DNA from: Mytilus edulis
Lineage: Eukaryota; Mollusca; Bivalvia; Mytilida; Mytilidae
Assembly: GCF_963676685.1 (NCBI RefSeq)
Contig: NC_092345.1
Location: 43,979,838-44,043,837, forward strand
DNA length: 64,000 nucleotides
Direction: 5' to 3'
Shown here: positions 55,913 through 64,000 of the stretch, in pieces
Layout: the number at the start of each line of letters is the position of its first letter
Position numbering within the stretch: position 1 is the stretch's first letter
Position numbers and translations under genes: made by a program
Notes under the pieces: generated by a model
Database searches by the model: none
Seen by the model: only the letters and a program-made list of their open reading frames with translations
Told to the model about the DNA's origin: nothing

Positions 55913-58900
55913 ATGAAAACTAGTAGAACAAAAAACATTATACTGGATGACACGACGCCCAGGATAAAAAGGTGTCAATCGGCTATTGTCAAGGACACAA
56001 CAACACCGATTTTCTCAGGTGTCCCCAGGATCATCTTAAATGATGTTATGAAAATGACACATGTGCAGTCTTCTAAATCCTCATTGTACTATAAAAGTTC
56101 AGACAAGTTTGAATATATTCGGCCCTGTACTGTCAACTTTCAGATATTTTAGATTTCAATAACAACCATCAATATTGCTCTATTTCCAAATGTAACCGTA
56201 AACATTGTAAAACCTGTGATATACTAATAACTGATACCCACTTTCAGAGTAATTTAACCACCAAAAATTACAATACACATAGTCATGAGGATTTGAATTG
56301 CACCGCTTCCAATATTGTATACGGTATTGAATGTACTCTTTGTGGATTGATTTACGTCGGGGAAACTCGACACAGACTCAATTTTAGAATGAATGATCAT
56401 CGGTCTAATGTAAATAATCCTAATAACAACAAATTTCTCTATAAACATTTCAATCAGCCTTACCATTCTATTGTTTCAATGAAAGTCCGGATTATAGAGA
56501 AAATATATCATCCATCAAATGACCCCATATTAAGTACACCATAACGTTTACAAAGAGAAGACTTTTGGATAAGAGAGTTGGGAACAGCCATTCCCTATGG
56601 ATGCAATGACACAATTGATGGTGTAGATATTTTGTCTAGTCCCAGGTGTAGTACCGTCAATACATTACAATTATTTCATACTTCTGCTCGACGAAATAGA
56701 AGTCATGGTCACAGAAAATATATACCACCTGCTGTACACACCGTGACAATTGATAGTCTATTAACGTCTGTTCAAAACCCTTTAGGATTTCATCATATTA
56801 GAACTAAATTATACTCCATTCCGTTGTCAAAACTTTCTTTACTATTTCAAGAAGCCCAAAATACTTCCGTTACTGATTCTCGTTCTGTTTTGTATAGATC
56901 AGTTGCCATAATCATGGACATTGCTAACCATAGACTATTCAAACCCGTATCGACTACATCCAATAGTGAGGAAAAACGTTATTTTTTTAAGGTAGAATTC
57001 GCCAATAAAAGTTTAGATGCTGTAAATATTATCAATATTTTCCATCAAAAATCTGTACAAAAAACTATACCCGATTACTTCAAAAATAAAGCTATACCTG
57101 TTATTTCTTATACTTACACCAAGTCTATTGCATCCAAGATTTTCAACCACAAGAGAGTTTTAGAGGCTTTTAACCTCAAAAATACAAAATCCAAGCCTCC
57201 GGATTGCTCATGTGCATCGTCACAATACAATTATAGTCCAGCTGGTCATGTTATTACTGGTGACCTTGGCATCGTTACCAATGAACAACTAAGAGAGTTG
57301 TTAGCCAAAGGACCAAAATATAGAATCCCCCAGCCCATCAACTGGAAAAAGAATTTCAAGTTACTGATGGATGCAGTTGAGGACTATGCAAGAACATGGG
57401 TAAAGCGAGAACCAGACGAACCAGAACTGGACACTTTGTCTGAAAGGATCAAAGCTATTCGATCATGCATTCAGAGGGGCATACAAAAAACTACGATGAA
57501 ATATGAGTACAAGAGTAACTAACCCTTTCAAGAATCCGGATTTTGTGGATGCTTTATCCCCTTTGCATGACAAATATGTTGTTGTTCCAGCAGATAAAGC
57601 CTCCAATAATATTGTCTTCATATGTAAAAAACAATATTTGCAATGTCTCACAACAGAGCTTGGAATAAATCAAACTACTGGTAACCCTACATATTCTTTA
57701 ACATCATTTACCAAGGACGAAATTTTACAAAATCATAAATCTGTCCTTCTTTCTTTTGGTATCAACATCAAAGAAAACGAAGAAAACTTACCTTCATTAT
57801 ACTGGATACCTAAATTACACAAAACTCCATATAAAGAACGATACATAGCTGGGTCTTCAAAATGTTCGACTAAACATCTTTCTAAAGTACTGACTACTCT
57901 TCTTTCTACAGTTAAAGATGGGCTTCAAAAATATTGTGATGAGATATTCTACCAGTGGTGTTAACCAGATGTGGATTCTCAAAAATTCGAAAGATCTACT
58001 GCTTAATCTTCAATCACAATCTTTGCAATTTTGCAGCAACATAAAAACTTTTGATTTTTCTACGCTATATACTACTATTTCCCATGCTCAGTTGAAAGAT
58101 CGACTTTACCATCTCATCAAACAGAGCTTTTTCTATAAAAATGGGAATCGTAGATACAAATTTCTTGTTTTGGATTACAATAATTCATATTTTGTGAAGA
58201 ATCACACTGAATCTTCCAGAAAATATACTGAAGATGATATTATCACTTATGACTTTTTGATCGACAATATATTTGTTGAGTTTGGAGGATTTATATTTCA
58301 ACATACAGTCGGTATTCCAATGGGTACTAATTGTGCACCCCTGCTGGCTGATTTGTTTTTGTACTCGTATGAAGCAGAATTCATTCAGAACCTTCTAAAA
58401 GACAAAAAGAAAAAAGCACCTTGCGAAATTCTTTAATTTCACTTTCCGATATATTGATGATGTTCTATCATTGAATAACCCATATTTCAGCCAATACTTA
58501 CATCTCATATATCCCGGTGAACTTGAAATTAAGGATACTACTGATACTAGAAGGACTGCTTCATATCTTGATCTTTTCCTCAATATTGACGCAGATGGAC
58601 GACTTAACACGAAAATTTATGATAAACGGGACGATTTAAACTTACTAATTATCAATTTCCCATTTCTCAGCAGTAACATACCCTCTGCCCCTTCGTATGG
58701 TGTTTACATATCACAATTGATACGTAATTCTCGTGCTTGTTCACACTATACGGACTTCATATACAGGAGTGTGCTCCTTACTCCTTAAACGGCTCCAACA
58801 AAGTATCGGGGAGGACAGATTAAAATTGACACTCCGTAAATGTTATGGACAGCATCACGAATTGGTGGATCCATACGATGTGTCTTTACTAGCTAAGGGC

Positions 58901-58918
58901 ATTTTTACCACATGGTAG
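55913..58918 (+). pseudogene. near full-length Penelope-like element with N-terminal GIY-YIG (dead copy)
   Basis: Order of parts: N-terminal region from ATG 55913; a Cys cluster (SKCNRKHCKTC, ~56190); GIY-YIG endonuclease (IVYGIECTLCGLIYVGETRH, ~56310-56370; then WIRELGTAIPYGC at ~56570); linker to ~57500; then the RT part with LHDKYVVVPADKASNN (~57560), LPSLYWIPKLHKTPYK (~57790), motif A FDFSTLYTTI (~58055), motif B VGIPMGTNCAPLLADLF (~58310), motif C YIDDVLSLNN (~58453) and the thumb-side block to GQHHELVDP (~58870). Breaks: frameshift near 56115, nonsense TAA at 56542-56544, frameshifts near 57500, 57945, 58410 (A-run) and 58780. Canonical PLEs carry the endonuclease at the C-terminus. An N-terminal one with preceding zinc-finger cysteines is the permuted arrangement described for Naiad/Chlamys-type PLEs. 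The subfamily name is inference. Confidence 0.85.
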
Positions 58919-60475
58919 ATTGTGGTTTCTCATAACGTCGTCTAATCTTTTAATTACCAAACGTGACTTATTACCGATTGTGACTGTTTTGCTAAGTGTG
59001 AATTTGCATTACTATAAGACGTGTTATGGTACTTATCTATCCCAAATTCATGTATTTAGTTTAAATGTTTAATGTTATATTTGTAATTCTCATCGGAATT
59101 TGTCAAATGTGTTCACGTCTTTTCTATTATATGCATGTGTCATGGAAAAGAAAATTAATCACCGCCTTCATTAATTAGATTTCATTTTGTTCAACGTAAT
59201 CTCTACGATGGTTTACGTTTGAAGTTAGATTCAAAACAAACCTGACATATAATATAGTTAATTGCTACCTTAGTTTGCTATTAATAAGTATTTAAATGTG
59301 CATTGTTATTAAATGTGATATCAGTATTTAGTTCAAACATAATCTTAAATCAATCCTTCTTCTATCTTATTCATTCAAATGTGACGTCATTTTTCATTTT
59401 TTTAATGATCTTTTTTACAAATTCAAATGTGACGTAATTTTTTTGTCATTTTTTACAATTTCAAATATGACATCACTTTGCGTTGAGGTTTAAACTTATT
59501 CGGATGTGCTGAATTTCGTCGGGTTATCTAGTGTATTTCGGTTGTTTCCTGTAATTAATTAATACCTCAGTTTTATCATATATCTTTTGTAAAGTCATTT
59601 TATAAAATTTACTGTTTGCAAAAGTATAAACTATTCTAAATAATAGGGATGTTCTGGTACCTAACAGAACCTTGGCCGTTTTTGGCACAACTTTTTTGAA
59701 CTTTTGGTCCTCGATGCTGTTCAACTTTGTACTTGATTCGGCTTTCAAACTTTTGTATCTGGGCGTCACTAGTAAGTCTTGTGTGGACAAAATGCACTAT
59801 TGGCGTATTAAAATTTTAAACTTGTTGCCTTTTGTTAGCTATTATTCGTGTGTTTCTTTGTCAATTATGTTCTCCTATTTATTTATATTGTAGTCCTGTA
59901 ATGTTGTGTTGTCATTGTAATGTTATATTTCACATGGCCATAAAAGAGGAAGGTGTGGCATGCCACAAAACCAGGTTTCAACCCACCATTTTTTCCTTTA
60001 AAAATGTCCTGTACCGAGTCAGGAATATGGCCATTTTTATATTATAGTTCGTTTCTGTGTGTGTTACATTTTATAGTTGTGTTTCTGTTGTGTCGTTTGT
60101 TTTCTCTTATTTTTGAGTGTGAATTCACATTACTTTAAGACGAGTCACGATACTTATCTATCCCAAATTCATGTATTTGGTTTTGATGTTATATTTTTTA
60201 TTCTCATAGGATTTTGTCTAATGCTTATTCCGTTTCTCTGTGTGTGTTACATTTTAATGTTGTGTCGTTGTTCTCCTCTTATATTTAATGCGTTTCCCTC
60301 AGTTTTAGTTTGTTACCCCGATTTAGTTTTTTGTCCATGGATTTATGAGTTTTGAACAGCGGTATACTACTGTTGCCTTTATTTGACACTTAGGTTTCTT
60401 TTTGTTTATGTCCATGGATTTATGAGTTTTCAACAGCGGTATACTACTGTTGCCTTTATTTGACACTTAGGTTTC
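58919..60475 (+). repeat. 3' tail of the long PLE and attached repeats
   Basis: After the last coding block: 58919-59369 AT-rich; 59370-60115 is the copy paralogous to 53585-54360; then tail-T occurs twice (60330-60391 and 60408-60475) as a ~74-base tandem duplication ending tttgacacttaggtttct. The tandem exon array starts immediately afterwards. Confidence 0.65.
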
Positions 60476-60487
60476 TTCCCCGTGTAT

Positions 60488-60738
60488 ACTGCCTGAAATA
60501 GATGGTTGCCCTGTCGCTAGTGGAAAGTACTTTCTATGCTTTGTTTTTATTGTCATACCTTTCTTTCGGATTTTCTTTGAAGGTCTTGCATCTTTGTCTG
60601 CTGCTACGTCTGTCTGCATTGGTGAGCTACTAGGAAGGTTCTCTTCAATATGGTTGACATCAACATCAACAATGTTTTCTAATTCTGTAGCATGATCATG
60701 ATCAATAATGGTACCAGTTTTTTCTAAACTTTAGTGAC
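60488..60738 (-). pseudogene. array exon copy 1 (last in reading direction, broken)
   Basis: Acceptor present at its 5' border (60739-60740), but the third codon in the A phase is TAA, and the donor end is lost where the array meets the PLE-tail repeat. A type at its donor end, B-like at its acceptor end. Confidence 0.7.
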
Positions 60739-61040
60739 CTGCAAAATTAAAAAAGTTAAAACACCTAAACATTCTTTTTTTTAAATCAAAATATTTTTTT
60801 CTGATTATTTGAAATCATTTATTGTCATTGCCTCCCAAAATTCACCAAAAGTGTCTGTTTTTTTTTCTTTTTTACTTTTTTGCAATTTCAATGTTATATT
60901 ACAAAATACAAAAAAAGTTACCATGGTAACAGGGCATTTGGTCTGGTGAACCTAGAATATTTACCAGACAATTTCCCCATAAGCAACCTTATTATATGTC
61001 ATTTTCACTGGAAAGTGAAATCTTTATAAGTCTCAACTAC

Positions 61041-61293
61041 CAGTGCCTGAAATAGATGGTTGCCTTGTCGCAAGTGGCAATTACTTTCTATACTTTGTTT
61101 TTATTGTCATACTTTTCATTCGGATTTTCTTTGAAGGTCTTGCATCTTTGTCTGCTGCTACGTCTGTCTGCATTGGTGAGCTACTAGGAAGGTTCTCTTC
61201 AATATGGTTGACATCAACATCAACAATGTTTTTTTAATTCTGTAGTATGATCATGATCAATAATGGTACCAGTTTCTTCTAAACTTTGGTGAC
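61041..61293 (-). pseudogene. array exon copy 2 (B type, +1 shift)
   Basis: 253 bases between the acceptor and GTAGTT donor-like site. One extra T in the T-run at about 61229 shifts the frame relative to the A copies. Confidence 0.7.
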
Positions 61294-61605
61294 CTGCAAA
61301 ATAAAGGAAGTCCTAGTTAAAACACCTAAACATTCTTTTTTTTTAAATTAAAAATATTTTTTCTGATTATTTGAAATCATTTATTGTCATTGCCTCCCAA
61401 AATTCACCAAAAGTGTCTGGTTTTTTTTTCTTCTTTTTTACTTTTTTGCATTTTCAATGTTATATTACAACATACAAAAAAGTTACCAAAGTAACAGGGC
61501 ATTTGGTCTGGTGAACTTGGAATATTTACCAGACAATGTCCTTATAAGCAACCTTATAATCTGTCATTATCACTGGAATGTGAAATCTTTAAAAGTCTCA
61601 ACTAC

Positions 61606-61857
61606 CAGTGCCTGAAATAGATGGTTGCCCTGTCGCTAGTGGCAAGTACTTTCTATGCTTTGTTTTTATTGTCATACCTTTCTTTCTGATTTTCTTTGAA
61701 GGTCTTGCATCTTTGTCTGCTGCTACATTTGTCTGCATTGGTGAGCTGCTAGGAAGGTTTTCTTCAATATGGCTGATATCAACATCAACAATGTTTTCTA
61801 ATTCTGTAGCATAATCATGATCATTTATGGTACCAGTTTCTTTTAAATTTTGGGGAC
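61606..61857 (-). CDS. array exon copy 3 (A type, open, 252 bases)
   Basis: Exactly 84 codons in phase 1/1, open throughout. An acidic first half with NIVDVDISHIEENLP is followed by ADKDARPSKKIRK and a Lys/Arg-rich stretch that looks like a nuclear localisation signal. Ends GQPSISGTG-like. Phase-symmetric, so copies could be spliced together without frame change. Confidence 0.5.
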
Positions 61858-62167
61858 CTGCAAAATTAAGGAAGTCCTAGTTAAAACACTTAAACATTCT
61901 TTTTTTTTAAATCAAAATATTTTTTTCTGATTATTTGAAATCATTTATTGTCATTGCCTCCCAAAATTAACCAAAAGTGTCTGTTTTTTTTTTTCTTTTT
62001 TACTTTTTTGCAATTTCAATGTTATATTACAAAATACAAAAAAGTTACCATGGTAACAGGGCATTTGGTCTGTTGAACTTGGAATATTTACCAGACAATT
62101 TCCCCATAAGCAACCTTATTATATGTCATTATCACTGGAAAGTGAAATCTTTAAAAGTCTCAACTAC

Positions 62168-62418
62168 CAGTGCCTGAAATAGATAGTTGCCTTGTCGCAA
62201 GTGGCAATTACTTTCTATACTTTGTTTTATTGTCATACTTTTCATTCGGATTTTCTTTGAAGGTCTTGCATCTTTGTCTGCTGCTACGTCTGTCTGCATT
62301 GGTGAGCTACTAGGAAGGTTCTCTTCAATATGGTTGACATCAACATCAACAATGTTTTTTAATTCTGTAGTATGATCATGATCAATAATGGTACCAGTTT
62401 CTTCTAAACTTTGAAGAC
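62168..62418 (-). pseudogene. array exon copy 4 (B type, -1 shift)
   Basis: 251 bases. One T fewer in the gttttatt run (about 62224-62229) shifts the last ~20 codons. No stop arises inside the block. Shares this lesion with copy 6. Confidence 0.7.
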
Positions 62419-62736
62419 CTGCAAAATTAAGGAAGTCCTAGTTAAAACACCTAAACATTCTTTTTTTTTAAATTAAAAATATTTTTTCTGATTATTTGAA
62501 ATCATTTATTGTCATTGCCTCCCAAAATTCACCAAAAGTGTCTGGTTTTTTTTTTTTTTTCTTCTTTTTTACATTTTTGCATTTTCAATGTTATATTACA
62601 ACATACAAAAAAGTTACCAAAGTAACAGGGCATTTGGTCTGGTGAACTTGGAATATTTACCAGACAATGTCCTTATAAGCAACCTTATAATCTGTCATTA
62701 TCACTGGAATGTGAAATCTTTAAAAGTCTCAACTAC

Positions 62737-62988
62737 CAGTGCCTGAACTAGATGGTTGCCCTGTCGCTAGTGGCAAGTACTTTCTATGCTTTGTTTTTAT
62801 TGTCATACCTTTCTTTCTGATTTTCTTTGAAGGTCTTGCATCTTTGTCTGCTGCTACATTTGTCTGCATTGGTGAGCTGCTAGGAAGGTTTTCTTCAATA
62901 TGGCTGATATCAACATCAACAATGTTTTCTAATTCTGTAGCATAATCATGATCATTAATGGTATCAGTTTCTTTTAAATTTTGGGGAC
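62737..62988 (-). CDS. array exon copy 5 (A type, open, 252 bases)
   Basis: Best preserved copy. From the acceptor (ttttgcag at 62989-62996) the phase-1 frame reads GPQNLKETDTINDHDYATEL, then NIVDVDISHIEENLPSSSPM, then KKIRKKGMTIKTKHRK, ending SGTG at a GTAGTT donor-like site; unspliced, it ends at TGA. An upstream ATG (63028) leads into the frame without splicing, which is unique to this copy. Phase 1 at both ends equals the phase of the donor of the Myb/SANT pseudogene at 6327. Confidence 0.55.
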
Positions 62989-63299
62989 CTGCAAAATTAA
63001 GGAAGTCCTTGTTAAAACACCTAAACATTCTTTTTTTTTTTAAATCAAAATATTTTTTTCTGATTATTTGAAATCATTTATTGTCATTGCCCAAAATTAA
63101 CCAAAAGTGTCTGGTTTTTTTTTCTTCTTTTTTACTTTTTTGCATTTTCAATGTTATATTACAACATACAAAAAAGTTACCAAAGTAACAGGGCATTTGG
63201 TCTGGTGAACTTGGAATATTTACCAGACAATGTCCTTATAAGCAACCTTATAATCTGTCATTATCACTGGAATGTGAAATCTTTAAAAGTCTCAACTAC

Positions 63300-63550
63300 C
63301 AGTGCCTGAAATAGATAGTTGCCTTGTCGCAAGTGGCAATTACTTTCTATACTTTGTTTTATTGTCATACTTTTCATTCGGATTTTCTTTGAAGGTCTTG
63401 CATCTTTGTCTGCTGCTACGTCTGTCTGCATTGGTGAGCTACTAGGAAAGTTTTCTTCAATATGGTTGACATCAACATCAACAATGTTTTTTAATTCTGT
63501 AGTATGATCATGATCAATAATGGTACCAGTTTCTTCTAAACTTTGGTGAC
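63300..63550 (-). pseudogene. array exon copy 6 (B type, -1 shift)
   Basis: 251 bases, with the same missing T as copy 4, so the lesion predates the ~1130-base duplication. Confidence 0.7.
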
Positions 63551-63866
63551 CTGCAAAATTAAGGAAGTCCTAGTTAAAACACCTAAACATTCTTTTTTTT
63601 TTAAATTAAAAATATTTTTTCTGATTATTTGAAATCATTTATTGTCATTGCCTCCCAAAATTAACCAACAGTTTCTGGTTGGTTTTTTTTCTTCTTTTTT
63701 ACTTTTTTGCATTTTCAATGTTATATTACAACATACAAAAAAGTTACCAAAGTAACAGGGCATTTGGTCTGGTGAACTTGGAATATTTACCAGACAATGT
63801 CCTTATAAGCAACCTTATAATCTGTCATTATCACTGGAATGTGAAATCTTTAAAAGTCTCAACTAC

Positions 63867-64000
63867 CAGTGCCTGAAATAGATGGTTGCCCTGTCGCTAG
63901 TGGCAAGTACTTTCTATGCTTTGTTTTTATTGTCATACCTTTCTTTCGGATTTTCTTTGAAGGTCTTGCATCTTTGTCTGCTGCTACATTTGTCTGCATT
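63867..64000 (-). CDS. array exon copy 7 (A type, partial at window edge)
   Basis: The donor-side 134 bases of an A-type block, open as far as visible. It cannot be judged further. Confidence 0.45.

Larger units (their letters stand above)
60488..64000 (-). repeat. tandem array of a ~565-base unit carrying an exon-like block, alternating A/B types
   Basis: Seven units at 60488, 61041, 61606, 62168, 62737, 63300 and 63867 (to the window edge); steps 553, 565, 562, 569, 563 and 567. Two types alternate: A (gttgccctgtcgctagtggc) and B (gttgccttgtcgcaagtggc), so the higher-order period is ~1130 bases. Equal-type units are more alike than neighbours. Each unit also has a shared spacer with T-runs, tgcctcccaaaatt and cagggcatttggtctg. 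On the minus strand each carries an acceptor (ttaattttgcag) and an open block of about 84 codons. The array continues past 64000. Confidence 0.92.

Noticed and set aside
61043..63507. Repeated plus-strand open frames of 62-68 codons with hydrophobic stretches (61043, 61608, 62187, 62739, 63319)
   Set aside because: They are the antisense of the minus-strand array exon; the splice signals and charged, soluble composition support the minus strand.
60488..64000. CRISPR-like or satellite reading of the array
   Set aside because: Units are ~565 bases with exon-like borders and no short direct-repeat/spacer pattern; a eukaryotic context excludes CRISPR.

Overview
This window looks like nuclear DNA of a bivalve mollusc, most likely a mussel (Mytilus or a close relative). 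It is AT-rich, gene-poor, has introns of up to about 16 kb and is full of dispersed repeats of a kind I associate with mussel genomes. That species assignment rests on my memory of repeat families and gene style, not on a search. There is one 100-base assembly gap (18513-18612).

Two host genes are well supported. (1) A plus-strand ODF3/CIMAP-like (STPGP-repeat) ciliary or sperm-tail gene, with six coding exons at 20343-20875, 37008-37231, 38296-38384, 39625-39742, 40463-40588 and 40958-41085. All splice phases close and give 405 residues. A possible extra first coding exon lies at 16376-16424, and an X-box (RFX) cluster lies inside the large intron at 32.0-32.2 kb. (2) An intact single-exon Mab-21/cGAS-like receptor gene on the minus strand, 48537-49934 (465 residues), with the nucleotidyltransferase residues in place. 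At the right edge (60488-64000), seven copies of a ~252-base exon-like block sit on the minus strand in an alternating A/B tandem array that runs off the window.

Most remaining recognisable coding material is dead mobile-element sequence. Penelope-like retroelements (PLEs) dominate. The longest copy (55913-58918, +) has a GIY-YIG endonuclease N-terminal to the reverse transcriptase. A 5'-truncated copy lies at 45912-48112 (-), a rearranged copy at 42765-44600 (-), and remnants at 4.1-5.3 (+), 8.0, 9.2-10.1 and 10.6 kb (-). There is also a Myb/SANT-like pseudogene (6327-6758, -) and a decayed OTU-like/transposon-type ORF set (50.5-53.0 kb, +).

Layout: 0-11 kb repeats and PLE and Myb/SANT relics; 11-16 kb quiet; 16-41 kb ODF3-like gene with nested repeats, foldback and MITE-like elements in its first intron; 41-48 kb hairpin MITE and PLE relics; 48.5-50 kb Mab-21 gene; 50-60.4 kb decayed ORFs and the long PLE with its tail; 60.5-64 kb tandem exon array. 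Repeat labels used below: family A (ends in a CATACCACATC-like motif); family A2 (same head as A, different body); family R3 (carries a core like gacgcgcgtttcgtc); tail-T (ends in a motif like tactactgttgcctttattt). I recognised no tRNA, rRNA or CRISPR.
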